DNA of 64,000 bases from UBA7960 sp964348755 (GTDB lineage Bacteria > Bacteroidota > Bacteroidia > Bacteroidales > UBA7960): NCBI GenBank assembly GCA_964348755.1, contig CAYGDW010000006.1, positions 1 through 64,000 on the forward strand. Reading direction: 5' to 3'. Below the pieces are notes generated by a model, which saw nothing but the letters and a program-made list of their open reading frames with translations, ran no database searches and was not told the DNA's origin. The first letter of the stretch is position 1, and each line of letters begins with the position of its first letter. Of the stretch, positions 34,630 through 43,286 are shown in pieces. Position numbers and translations under genes: made by a program.

Positions 34630-34937
34630 TCAAACAGGTAATTCTTCGGTTATTAGATTTGTCGGACAATAATAAAATCAAAAAAAAATTGCCTCAAAAT
34701 AATTCTGAGAGTTTGATTAACTTTATAATACATTTCAGTGCGGTCTTCATTTCACCATTATTGTAAGCAAGTATTGTTGCCGAAACTGAAGCAGTCCTTT
34801 CAACAGAAATCATTGCCCTTTTGGTTACCTTTTGCAACCTGCTATTTTAACTCAGGTTGTTTTGCCATATTGGGGTATGCGGGTCCAGGCAAGCAATCTT
34901 CTAAGCGAATAAAATTTAATTAATCAACCTTAAACAA

Positions 34938-35516
34938 ATGAAAAAGTTAGCATTAGTTTTTGTTGCAAGTCTTTTTTTGACTTCATTAAGTGTACTTGCC
35001 CAACAAAGTGAAAAACCACTTATGGCCAAATTTTTGGCCGAAGGCGGAATTGAATACGGTGGCGATGAGCTCCTTACGGTATTTTTTACCAATGGCGGAG
35101 ACCAGACCATGCTGGCCGGCCAGGGCGGTTATTTGGCGTTGGGTGGCGATTTTCAGTTTAAAAAAATAAAAAGCCTTATGTTACGTGCCACCATTGGTTT
35201 TAAATACAACACAACCGCCGCCAGCAATGCCAACATTAGATTAACCAGGCTTCCAATCAATATTATTCCCTATTGGAAAATAAATAAGGATTTCCGCATT
35301 GGGATAGGCATTACAACTCACCAAATTGTAAAATTGAATGGCGATGGTTTTATTGCTGATGTAGATTTTACCAGCTCCTTAGGGCCAAGGTTCGAACTTG
35401 GGTATAAATGGGTGGCTTTGACATATACAGCCATAAAATACAAGGCCGATACCAACGAGTCATTTTCTGCAAGTTCGCTGGGTGTTTCACTATCGTTTAC
35501 CTTTCCTACCAAATAA
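34938..35516 (+). CDS. Small outer-membrane beta-barrel-like protein
   Basis: A 192-residue protein beginning MKKLALVFVASLFLTSLSVLA, a clear signal peptide with cleavage likely before QQSEKP. The mature part alternates hydrophobic and polar residues in short strands (LMLRATIGFKYNTT, WVALTYTAIKYKA) and ends LGVSLSFTF, with an aromatic residue near the C terminus as in outer-membrane barrels. About eight strands would fit. The specific function is unknown. It stands alone, with no close partner on its strand. Confidence 0.75.
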   Translation: MKKLALVFVASLFLTSLSVLAQQSEKPLMAKFLAEGGIEYGGDELLTVFFTNGGDQTMLAGQGGYLALGGDFQFKKIKSLMLRATIGFKYNTTAASNANIRLTRLPINIIPYWKINKDFRIGIGITTHQIVKLNGDGFIADVDFTSSLGPRFELGYKWVALTYTAIKYKADTNESFSASSLGVSLSFTFPTK

Positions 35517-35601
35517 GATTTGCATTGAAGTGCAAAAAGGTAGAAATTGCATTTTGATTAACATTTAGGGAAATAGTTTTAAAAAATTTGCACCGGCTTA
35601 T

Positions 35602-35609
35602 TAGCTTTG
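35602..35609 (+). promoter_or_regulatory. Putative -7 element before the unknown gene at 35632
   Basis: TAGCTTTG is an exact TAnnTTTG match, 22 bases before the ATG. The nearest upstream TTTG (35587-35590) is only 11 bases away, so the -33 element is unclear. Confidence 0.4.
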
Positions 35610-35631
35610 CAAGAATTTAATTTTTTGCAAT

Positions 35632-36453
35632 ATGGAAATACTATCAGGTATAATAAAGGAAAACCGGGAAGAAGTTGCCAAACTTGTAAATAAAGCCCCT
35701 GATTGGCAGCTTACATGCAGGCGATTTGATGCGTTGTTTAATAGCATGAGAAATCCGGCCGACAAAATTTGGAGTGAAAGTAATTTCAGCACTTTTAGTG
35801 AAATATATTTTTCCCAAAGGGAAAAAGACAAGGGAATGAGCAATATTGTATTGCGCACCGTAAGGGCAATACCCGAACCATTGAAGTACACTTCCAAAGT
35901 TATTTTTTTGCAGATGGCAGAAGCTTGTAGTCTGTTTAATGCCTCGCACAAAGTAAATTTCGAAAACGAAGAATTGCCAGAAGGTTATGAAGGGGTAAAA
36001 ATGATTCCTGCCAAAACCAGGGGCCTGTTCACGTTTGCCGTGCCCACTCCTTCTATATATCAGAAAATAAGTTTGACTTTTGATTATTGGGTGCCAAAGA
36101 TAATTGAATGGACAAGGGAGGTGAGAACAAAAAAGCTGGATGCCTGGAAAGGGGAAAACATTATGGAGCACGAAAGTTGCACCGATTTTATGCGCATTTG
36201 CCTGTTGTTTTTGTCCGATCCCCAACACAATCCTCCTTTTGCCAAGGCCGAAGACCGCCAAACCATGATGAAATTGCTGGGCCAGGAGTTTGTTTGGGTA
36301 AAAAAATCGGCAAAAAGAGAAGACATTATTGGCAACAATAGAAATCTGGCTTCGGCATTGGCAAAACTAAATATTCATACAGGCCAGGATATTCCGCTCG
36401 AAGCCTGGGGCAGGATTCAACAAGCACCGTTTTTCAAATCGTTTTTCAAATAA
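35632..36453 (+). CDS. Protein of unknown function
   Basis: I recognise no family in this 273-residue protein. It has no signal peptide or membrane segment and looks cytosolic, mainly helical and basic (pairs such as KKSAKRED and the ending PFFKSFFK). Conserved-looking segments are DALFNSMRNPADKIW, PEGYEGVKMIPAKTRGLFTF and ESCTDFMRICLLFLSDP. The frame is supported by an ATG downstream of an exact -7 element and by codon use like its neighbours. It converges with nadE and appears monocistronic. A weak hairpin at 36469-36493 could end transcription. Confidence 0.7.
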   Translation: MEILSGIIKENREEVAKLVNKAPDWQLTCRRFDALFNSMRNPADKIWSESNFSTFSEIYFSQREKDKGMSNIVLRTVRAIPEPLKYTSKVIFLQMAEACSLFNASHKVNFENEELPEGYEGVKMIPAKTRGLFTFAVPTPSIYQKISLTFDYWVPKIIEWTREVRTKKLDAWKGENIMEHESCTDFMRICLLFLSDPQHNPPFAKAEDRQTMMKLLGQEFVWVKKSAKREDIIGNNRNLASALAKLNIHTGQDIPLEAWGRIQQAPFFKSFFK

Positions 36454-36545
36454 TTTAAAAATGGTTTGCCAAAATTTATTTTTTGAATTTTGGAGGCATT
36501 GTTGTTATACAGAAGTTGTCAATAATAACAGCAGTCTTAAAATCA

Positions 36546-38192
36546 TCACCCTGGAAACCTTGCTACTAAAGGCATTTTTCTACCATATCCAAATGCTTTT
36601 TTCGAAACCCTGAGTACCGGTGGCGATTGGCGCCGTTTGTACTCACTGCTGTTAACCATGTGCAGCACCCTGGCTACCAACACACTATCATGGCCACCGG
36701 CCACAATCTCTTCGGCAGGCATATTCATTTCAATATATTTATGCAGTATATCGTCGAGTATATCATAAGGCGGAAGCGAGTCGGTATCGAGTTGTCCGGG
36801 TTTCAGCTCAGCCGAAGGCGGTTTTGTAATAGTATTTTCAGGAATAATTTCCTTATGACGGTTAATGAATTTAGCCAGGCTATAGGCCTCGGTTTTATAA
36901 ATATCACCTAAAACGGCCAATCCGCCGCACATATCGCCATAAAGTGTTCCGTAACCGGTAGCAGCTTCGCTTTTGTTCGATGTGTTGAGCAAAACATACC
37001 CAAATTTGTTTGCAAGCCCCATTAAAATATTTGCTCTTGCCCTTGCCTGAATGTTTTCTTCGGCAACACCCCTTACAGTACCCTTAAACCAGGGTTCCAG
37101 AGTATTTTCGAGAGCCCTAATGGTTTCGGTAATAGGTATAATATCGTATTGTACATCAAGATTCTGGGCCAAGGCCACTGCGTCGGAAACCGAATGGTTG
37201 GTGCTGAAAGGGCCAGGCATTAATATTGCTCTGCAGTTTTCTGTCCCGAGTGCATGGGCAGCAAGCACCAGGGTAAGGGAAGAGTCGAGCCCGCCACTAA
37301 GGCCAAGAATTGCTTTCGATAGGCCAAGTTTGCCAAAATATTCCTTAATGCCAAAAACCAGGGCCTGATAAATGCTTTCAATTTTGGTTTGCTCATCAAT
37401 CAAAATCTGGCGTGCCGGCACCTTGTTATTAATAACATCTTTAAGATCAAATATTTTTACCCCTTCTGCAAAAGGTTCAAAACCATCTACCAACCCACCC
37501 ATGGAGTTATAAACGCCCGACTGACCGTCGAAAATCAAGTCTGTATGTCCGCCTACCTGATTGGCTACAAACAGCGGAATTCCATATTTGCGGGCATTTT
37601 CAGAAAAAGTAAAGTGCCTTTGGGCAACATGGTTCCAGGCAAAAGGCGAAGCTGAAATATTAATTATCAGGTCTGGCTTCTCCTTTATCAATTCATCCAT
37701 GGGGCTGGCCTTGTAAAGTGGCGGTTGCTCAAGGTTCCAAAGGTCTTCGCAAATAGTAAGTGCAATGCGTTTGCCACCAAAGCAAATGGTTTTAAACGAA
37801 TCGGCCGGCTCGAAATACCGGTACTCGTCAAAAATATCATAGGTAGGTAAAAGTCCTTTGTGATAAACAGCCTCTATTTTGCCTTCAACTATCAGTAAAG
37901 CAGAATTTAAAAGCCTTTTGCCAATTTTTTTTGAATTGCGGCCTGGCGTTCCAACTATGGCAGCAATGCCTTTGCATTGCTCAGCAATTTTACTGACAGC
38001 TTGCTGGCACTGATAAATAAAAGCATCCGATTCCAGAAGATCATTCGGGGGGTACGCGCAAACCGACAATTCGGTAAACACCACAATATCAGCACCATTG
38101 CCCCTGGCATAGGAAAGGGCATCGGTCATAAGGTTAATATTGTGTTCAAAATGCCCAACAATAAAATTGAGTTGTGCAAGGGCAATCTTCAT
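36546..38192 (-). CDS. nadE: Glutamine-dependent NAD+ synthase
   Basis: NadE amidates deamido-NAD+ using ammonia from glutamine. The N-terminal nitrilase-type glutaminase domain has the triad Glu41, Lys112 and Cys148. The C-terminal synthetase domain has the PP-loop SGGLDSS at 299-305 and the later NKSEAATGYGTLYGD. At 548 residues it is the two-domain form, so no separate glutaminase is needed. It lies 11 bases after a beta-barrel gene on the minus strand. In several gliding Bacteroidota nadE sits near gldB, as it does here. Confidence 0.96.
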   Translation of the reverse strand: MKIALAQLNFIVGHFEHNINLMTDALSYARGNGADIVVFTELSVCAYPPNDLLESDAFIYQCQQAVSKIAEQCKGIAAIVGTPGRNSKKIGKRLLNSALLIVEGKIEAVYHKGLLPTYDIFDEYRYFEPADSFKTICFGGKRIALTICEDLWNLEQPPLYKASPMDELIKEKPDLIINISASPFAWNHVAQRHFTFSENARKYGIPLFVANQVGGHTDLIFDGQSGVYNSMGGLVDGFEPFAEGVKIFDLKDVINNKVPARQILIDEQTKIESIYQALVFGIKEYFGKLGLSKAILGLSGGLDSSLTLVLAAHALGTENCRAILMPGPFSTNHSVSDAVALAQNLDVQYDIIPITETIRALENTLEPWFKGTVRGVAEENIQARARANILMGLANKFGYVLLNTSNKSEAATGYGTLYGDMCGGLAVLGDIYKTEAYSLAKFINRHKEIIPENTITKPPSAELKPGQLDTDSLPPYDILDDILHKYIEMNMPAEEIVAGGHDSVLVARVLHMVNSSEYKRRQSPPVLRVSKKAFGYGRKMPLVARFPG

Positions 38193-38203
38193 GAAAAATT
38201 CAA

Positions 38204-38884
38204 TTAAAACATTATGCCGAGATTTAACTCAAGGAAATTATTGATTGCACTTGGCTTGCGGTTGAGTACCGGGTTTGTGCCTTTGAGCACATTTGTAAAA
38301 CCATTGTTGAATGTTATTCCACCAAGCAGCGAAGTTCTTCCACCGAGCGAATACTCAACACCCAGGCCAACAATTAGCGAGCCACGCAAAAGCCTGGTAT
38401 CGCTTTTTATGTCGTCCAGTTCAATCGTTATGGCGTTTCCGCCTAAGGTATAACTATCCTCTCCTTTCGACCGGAGATTAACCCCGGCACCCAGGCCAAA
38501 TTGCCCGAAGTAAGTAATATATCCTATTTCCTGGGTATGCATTTTTATGGTAAGCGGAATTTCCAGGTATGTCAAACCGTAATTACGGCTAAGGGCAACC
38601 TCCTGAGTGGTCGAAATTTGTTCGGGATAATTGAGTTTGCCGCCCACCGTGTTTATGCTCAGTCCGGTAGAAAAGGCATAAAATTCGCCCAGGCTAATGT
38701 CGCTTATAAAACCGTAGGTGTAACCAACCTTTACTCCATCCTGCACGTAACCGCGTGTTTCGGGACGCATCCAGGCTATGGTTGGCGATGCCTTTAATCC
38801 GAATCGAAAACCCGGGTTATTTTGCGAAAATACCTGTGGAACCAACAGCAAGAGGATTAATCCTGGCAACAAATATTTTTTCAT
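38204..38884 (-). CDS. PorT-like outer-membrane beta-barrel protein
   Basis: A 226-residue protein from the ATG of MKKYLLPGLILLLLVPQVFS, a typical signal peptide cleaved before QNNPG. Strand-like segments (FRFGLKASPTIAW, GYTYGFISDISLG, SLIVGLGVEYSLG) and the ending FLELNLGIMF fit a small barrel of the PorT/OmpW-like group common in Bacteroidota. True PorT serves type IX secretion, but no other T9SS gene is nearby, so I do not assign that role. It is upstream of nadE by 11 bases and divergent from gldB. Confidence 0.78.
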   Translation of the reverse strand: MKKYLLPGLILLLLVPQVFSQNNPGFRFGLKASPTIAWMRPETRGYVQDGVKVGYTYGFISDISLGEFYAFSTGLSINTVGGKLNYPEQISTTQEVALSRNYGLTYLEIPLTIKMHTQEIGYITYFGQFGLGAGVNLRSKGEDSYTLGGNAITIELDDIKSDTRLLRGSLIVGLGVEYSLGGRTSLLGGITFNNGFTNVLKGTNPVLNRKPSAINNFLELNLGIMF

Positions 38885-38987
38885 AATTTTGGCGTTTAAA
38901 TAACATGCAATATTAGCCAAATTTTTTCATTTATAGCAGTATTTTGCAGAGTTGAACATCCTCTTTAACCTTAAAGAATTGCATTTC

Positions 38988-40007
38988 ATGAAATTAATAC
39001 CAGGTTTCCAATTATTTTCGACCTCTGTGGTGCTCCTTGGCATTTTGTTGGGTTCGTGCCAACACCGTGAAAAAAGTCCACCTTTTCAGGCCAATATTTC
39101 GAACATTGAAATTGACCCTGTTTCAATAGGACGCTACGAAGAGGTGCTTTTTAACCTGAACCCCTTTGCCCTGCGCCATGATATTGAACCTTACATTGAC
39201 CGCTTCAGGGTTTTTCTTGGAGAGGAAATAAATACTGAAGCCGGCCAACAGCAGCTATTCGATTACGTTACCGACCCTCAAATCAGGGAGTTGTATCTCG
39301 ACACCAGGGAAGTATGGCCCTCTGTAGAAGCACTTGAAAAAGAGCTAACCCAGGCCATGAGGTACTACCACTATCATTTCAGCACCGAGCCATTGCCTGA
39401 GTTTTTCACTTACATTTCGGGGCTCGACTTCCGGCATCCTATAAAATTATTTGAAAATGTTATGGCCATCGGTCTCGACAATTACCTGGGTCGCGATTAT
39501 CTCCTATATCCGAAAATCGGAGTTCCGGCGTATCAAACCTTTGGCATGCAACCGGCATTTGTAATTACCGATATCATAAAAATTTTGGCTGAAAAACACC
39601 TTCAGCACTCAGCAAAGGTGCCTGAGCTATTTCTTGATTTTATGATATACGAAGGCAAGATGCTTTATTTTCTCGATTCAATGCTTCCACAGCACCACGA
39701 CACGCTCAAAATTGTTTACTCAGGCCAGCAACTTCAATGGCTGCAGACCAACCTGGGCAGGGTATGGGCTTTCTTTCTCGAAAACGAAATGCTCTATTCG
39801 AGCGACAGGCAAATGATTATCAAATTTATTGGCGATGCACCCTTTACCGCTCCATTTACACAAAATGCCCCACCACGAACTGCCGCATACATAGGCTGGC
39901 AAATTGTAAGGGAATATATGAAACGAAATCCCAACCTGAGCCTTCAGGCATTGCTGGCCGAAACCGACTCGCAAAAAATTTTAAAAGGTTCGGGATTCAG
40001 GCCTTGA
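38988..40007 (+). CDS. gldB: GldB-like lipoprotein
   Basis: From the ATG of MKLIPGFQLF it is 339 residues, with a lipobox LLGSC and so a lipid-anchored mature protein. The body matches what I recall of GldB: FNLNPFALRHDIEPYIDRF, DNYLGRDYLLYPKIGVPAY, MIYEGKMLYFLD and AYIGWQIVREYM. GldB is needed for gliding in Flavobacterium johnsoniae, but homologues also occur in non-gliding species where the role is unknown. No other gld or spr gene is present here. Its stop abuts the engB stop in the palindrome TGATCA at 40005-40010. Confidence 0.85.
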   Translation: MKLIPGFQLFSTSVVLLGILLGSCQHREKSPPFQANISNIEIDPVSIGRYEEVLFNLNPFALRHDIEPYIDRFRVFLGEEINTEAGQQQLFDYVTDPQIRELYLDTREVWPSVEALEKELTQAMRYYHYHFSTEPLPEFFTYISGLDFRHPIKLFENVMAIGLDNYLGRDYLLYPKIGVPAYQTFGMQPAFVITDIIKILAEKHLQHSAKVPELFLDFMIYEGKMLYFLDSMLPQHHDTLKIVYSGQQLQWLQTNLGRVWAFFLENEMLYSSDRQMIIKFIGDAPFTAPFTQNAPPRTAAYIGWQIVREYMKRNPNLSLQALLAETDSQKILKGSGFRP

Positions 40008-40622
40008 TCATGAACTTTTTTCTGATTCGAATACCTGATTGTAAGTTTCGATAAGTTGCAGCACTTCTTCCCTCCCCTGGGCGGTTTCGCAACTGGTGAT
40101 AACAATTGGCGGGAGAGGTTCCCATTGCTCCGATAATTTTTTTAAATACCGTGCCATTGACGATTGGCGTTGGTTCGAAGTTAGCTTATCGGCTTTGGTA
40201 AACAATATACAAAAAGGTATTTGCCGGCTGCCCATCCATGCCATAAACTCCAGGTCGTTATTTTGCGGTTCATGCCTTATGTCCACAAGCATAAATGTGC
40301 AAACCAGGTTATCGCGCTTTAGCAGGTAGTTTCTTATCATGTTGTCCCACTTTTGCTTAACCTTTACAGGCACTTTTGCAAACCCGAAGCCAGGCAGGTC
40401 GGTCAATAGCCACAAATCATTAATAAGGAAATGATTGATAAGCTGTGTTTTCCCAGGTGTAGAGGAAGTTTTGGCCAGTTTGCCAAAACCCGTTATCATA
40501 TTTATAAGCGAAGATTTGCCCACATTGGAGCGGCCAATAAATGCATATTCGGGCAATGTGCTTTTGGGGCACTCACTAATTGAAGGCGAACTTTTTACAA
40601 ATTCGGCCGAACGTATGATCAT
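40008..40622 (-). CDS. engB: Ribosome biogenesis GTPase EngB (YihA/YsxC)
   Basis: EngB is a small GTPase needed for 50S subunit assembly. The motifs are GRSNVGKSS at 30-38 (G1), TPGKTQ (G2), DLPGFGF (G3), FTKADKL (G4) and TSCE (G5). The length of 204 residues is typical. It is the last gene of a minus-strand run with glsA and glsB, 18 bases after glsB. Confidence 0.96.
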   Translation of the reverse strand: MIIRSAEFVKSSPSISECPKSTLPEYAFIGRSNVGKSSLINMITGFGKLAKTSSTPGKTQLINHFLINDLWLLTDLPGFGFAKVPVKVKQKWDNMIRNYLLKRDNLVCTFMLVDIRHEPQNNDLEFMAWMGSRQIPFCILFTKADKLTSNQRQSSMARYLKKLSEQWEPLPPIVITSCETAQGREEVLQLIETYNQVFESEKSS

Positions 40623-40640
40623 AGATTAATCTCCAGACAA

Positions 40641-41615
40641 TCAAATGCGAAAAAAGTCAATCTTGCCCCCTTCATTCCTCCAATCTATATAGCTTTTTAC
40701 AAAGCGTTCTTTTTTTGCCTCGTAAATATCGCCAATGGTTATCAGAATACCGGTTTCCTCAACCCCACCAAAATCATGATTTATGGCAGTGCCAAAGGTT
40801 TTCATGGTTCTGCTGAGGGCAGTATATGAACTGATAAGGGGCGGAATATTTTCATTTTGCTTCCTTACCTCTTTCGATAGCAGGTTGTAATTTTCATCAA
40901 TATTGCTGCCGGTAAAAACTTTTTCAAGCTCTTTAACCGGGGTTTTCAAAGACAAAGGATTTTTTGGATAGACCAGTTTTTCGGGATCAGGATAATAGTT
41001 TCCAAGAAAATAAAGTATCAGATCGCGCGCATATACATTAAAATGTGGGTACATGGTAACTTTTCCGAAAAAATATTTCATACTGGGCTGATCCACCATC
41101 AATGCGCCAAGTCCGTCCCAGAGGTTATCGAGCGAGTAAATGCTCTTGCGGTTTTCGCGCGAGGGCTGGTAGGCCGGCTGCACAAACGAACGGCCCAGCT
41201 CAATGGTATATGGCAAAAAATCTTCGATAAACTTTTCAGAAAAACTAAACATACCCGAAGTGGCAAGCCTGGGAACACCCGGGCTGTAAAACGAAATATC
41301 ATTGCAGAGCTTATAGCGGTAGCCACCCACTACTTCAAGGTCAACGGGGTCCCAAACAATCAATTGCTCATAAGGCTCCTCTGCCGTATCGTATTGGTCA
41401 ATGTCGAGGGATTTGCCTGTGCCCCCACCCGCTATTCTGAACGAAAACTCGCGAAGCCGCCCGATTTCCTGCATTAAATTGGGCGAATTATGCGCATTAA
41501 CTACATAAATTTCGTTAGATGCATTGTTAGTCTTTCGCAAAAAACGATCCCCTGTAAGTTCGCTAACCAATAAATCCCTGTCAACTGGGGCAATCAACTC
41601 TTCTTCCTTCTTCAT
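40641..41615 (-). CDS. glsB: N-acyltransferase of glycine-lipid synthesis, GlsB-like
   Basis: A 324-residue GNAT-fold acyltransferase of the OlsB/hemolysin-like family. The core LREFSFRIAGGGTGKSLDIDQYD and the later PYTIELGRSFVQPAYQP are family hallmarks. In Bacteroides, GlsB N-acylates glycine and GlsA then adds a second acyl chain to give glycine lipids. The same gene order is seen here. By family alone an ornithine-lipid role (OlsB) is possible; the Bacteroidota setting favours glycine. It lies 21 bases after glsA and 18 before engB. Confidence 0.82.
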   Translation of the reverse strand: MKKEEELIAPVDRDLLVSELTGDRFLRKTNNASNEIYVVNAHNSPNLMQEIGRLREFSFRIAGGGTGKSLDIDQYDTAEEPYEQLIVWDPVDLEVVGGYRYKLCNDISFYSPGVPRLATSGMFSFSEKFIEDFLPYTIELGRSFVQPAYQPSRENRKSIYSLDNLWDGLGALMVDQPSMKYFFGKVTMYPHFNVYARDLILYFLGNYYPDPEKLVYPKNPLSLKTPVKELEKVFTGSNIDENYNLLSKEVRKQNENIPPLISSYTALSRTMKTFGTAINHDFGGVEETGILITIGDIYEAKKERFVKSYIDWRNEGGKIDFFRI

Positions 41616-41636
41616 TCCGTATTAATTGTTAAAACC

Positions 41637-42506
41637 CTACTTTTTAAATTGTAGTTGCCCTTTGGCAATGTTATAAACATGCCGCTTTAAACTATCGGCC
41701 CATTGCTGATGCGTAAGTTCATTTGTAAAGGTAGTATATGAAACTGGTTCGCCAAAGGTTAAAGTTACTTTTTTACCCCTTTGCCTAAACATTTCATCAA
41801 CCAGGTAAAGCATTTCAAGGTTGAGCTTTATGCCCAACCTGCCTCGCCAACGGGCCAAATTATAAAAAAAATCAGAATTGCGACCCTCAATATACACAGG
41901 AACAATATCGCGCTGGTATTTTATGGCCTTGGTAATGAAGGTTTTTTTCCATTCAAGATCGTAAATAATATCTTTTTGCTTGCGCGAAACAAGACCCGCC
42001 GGAAAAATTAGCACCACCTGCTCTGAAGCAAACAACTCATCCAAAATTTTTACAGTTTCATGAGTGCTGCGGCCATGCTTGTTAACCGGAGCAAACAAAT
42101 CTTTTAAAGGATCCAGTTCAAGCAATATATCGTTTGAAAGCGATTTCAGATCCGGCCTTTTCTTTCCAACCAAATGCATGAGCGCCATTCCGTCAATGCC
42201 TCCAAGAGGGTGGTTGCCTATAACTATAAAACGTCCATCCTTTGGCAACAATTCAAAGTTGTTCACAGCTATCTCAACCTTAAACTCATTATTTAGTATC
42301 TCTTCAAGAAACTCAAAGTTTTTCTTCGGATACAAACGATATAGCGCATCGTTCAATTCGTCCTGATGTACAATTTTTTTGAGGTAGCTGATAATAAACT
42401 TCGGAATATAAGGGTAAAGTTTAGGCCCCTTTTTTTTGAATACACTGTCAACATCAAGCAGTTGCCTGTATCCTTCCTTTGCTGGCTTAAGCGGGTTGTT
42501 GGTCAT
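41637..42506 (-). CDS. glsA: O-acyltransferase of glycine-lipid synthesis, GlsA-like
   Basis: A 289-residue PlsC-type acyltransferase. The catalytic HxxxxD motif is in GNHPLGGIDGMA, and the substrate-binding motif is the variant IFPAGLVSRK. It would acylate the hydroxyl of the N-acyl-glycine made by the adjacent GlsB. A general lysophospholipid acyltransferase activity cannot be excluded. It is the first gene of the glsA-glsB-engB run and has no clear consensus promoter upstream. Confidence 0.82.
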   Translation of the reverse strand: MTNNPLKPAKEGYRQLLDVDSVFKKKGPKLYPYIPKFIISYLKKIVHQDELNDALYRLYPKKNFEFLEEILNNEFKVEIAVNNFELLPKDGRFIVIGNHPLGGIDGMALMHLVGKKRPDLKSLSNDILLELDPLKDLFAPVNKHGRSTHETVKILDELFASEQVVLIFPAGLVSRKQKDIIYDLEWKKTFITKAIKYQRDIVPVYIEGRNSDFFYNLARWRGRLGIKLNLEMLYLVDEMFRQRGKKVTLTFGEPVSYTTFTNELTHQQWADSLKRHVYNIAKGQLQFKK

Positions 42507-42740
42507 AACTGATACGAAAATAGATTGCCCGTACTCAAAACCTGACGCGTTTTTTCAGGGGTTGAGCACAGAGCAAAATTAACTATTATTCAAGAAAAAA
42601 AAGTAAGCACCTAATAATCTGTAATCCAAAAACATGTGTTTTATTCTTTAATATGTAACATACTTTTTAAATTGATATTCAGGTATTTAAGCACAATCTA
42701 ACGGAAACAGGGGGTTTGGGGCCAAAAAGTTATTAACAAT

Positions 42741-42770
42741 GTGGTAAAAAGTGGTAAAAAGTGGTAAAAA
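42741..42770 (+). promoter_or_regulatory. MraZ box: three direct repeats upstream of mraZ
   Basis: Three perfect copies of GTGGTAAAAA with a 10-base period lie 40-69 bases before the mraZ ATG. MraZ proteins bind direct repeats of a GTGG-type core spaced by one helical turn in their own promoter, so this is probably the autoregulatory operator of the dcw cluster. A -7-like TATATTTA at 42777-42784 places the operator over the -33 region, which suggests repression. The rest of the 303-base gap from 42507 holds no gene. Confidence 0.85.
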
Positions 42771-42809
42771 TTGCTATATATTTACACACTGAAACAACAA
42801 CGTGGGAAA

Positions 42810-43286
42810 ATGACCTATCTGCTTGGCGAGTTTGATTGTAAGGTTGACACCAAAGGCCGCTTTATGTTGCCTTCCGGCTTGAAAAAGCAATTATCGGAAG
42901 GCGACCAGGAGCGTTTTGTCATTAACCGCGGTTTTGAAAAGAACCTTACACTTTATCCACTAAGCGAGTGGCAGAAGATTTCGCACGAGGTCAATGGCCT
43001 AAACCTTTACAACAAGAAAAACCGTGAGTTTGTGAGGTATTTTTTCAGGGGTGCTTCAGAAATTCTGCTTGATGCAGCAAACCGTTTGCTGTTGCCCAAG
43101 TCGCTGCTCGATTATTCGGGTATCAGCAACGAGATAGTTCTTTTTGCATACGGGCAAAGGATAGAAATATGGGCGCGAGAGGTGTATGAATCTATGATGG
43201 GTTCCGAGCCCGAAGATTTCTCATCGCTTGCCGAGGATGTAATGGGAAAGATAAACAATCAGGGCAAAAATGAAGACCTACCATGA
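42810..43286 (+). CDS. mraZ: Transcriptional regulator MraZ
   Basis: MraZ is an AbrB-fold regulator at the head of the dcw cluster. The 158-residue protein from the ATG of MTYLLGEFDCKVD has both duplicated half-folds: KVDTKGRFMLPSGLKK in the first and LDAANRLLLPKSLLDY in the second. An upstream TTG gives a longer frame but would extend towards the operator. Its end overlaps rsmH by 17 bases, so the two are translationally coupled. The three-repeat operator just upstream points to self-regulation. Confidence 0.96.
   Translation: MTYLLGEFDCKVDTKGRFMLPSGLKKQLSEGDQERFVINRGFEKNLTLYPLSEWQKISHEVNGLNLYNKKNREFVRYFFRGASEILLDAANRLLLPKSLLDYSGISNEIVLFAYGQRIEIWAREVYESMMGSEPEDFSSLAEDVMGKINNQGKNEDLP

Larger units (their letters stand above)
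34205..34937. other. Longest gene-free stretch (733 bases)
   Basis: This AT-rich interval between hydF and the small barrel gene holds no convincing gene. It carries two copies of the REP-like repeat (34482-34530 and 34605-34629), a 7-base stem at 34297-34303/34316-34322 and an A-run at 34680-34688. A 61-codon frame at 34738-34923 has no family features. I saw no tRNA, no known riboswitch and no remnant of a transposase. Confidence 0.6.

Noticed and set aside
34738..34923. A 61-codon open frame in the 733-base gap
   Set aside because: It has no recognisable domain, promoter or ribosome-binding context, and its composition (runs of Ser, Gln and Cys) looks like chance translation of AT-rich DNA.
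38204..38884. Naming the barrel gene porT as part of type IX secretion
   Set aside because: Only a general small-barrel pattern is visible and no other T9SS gene is nearby.
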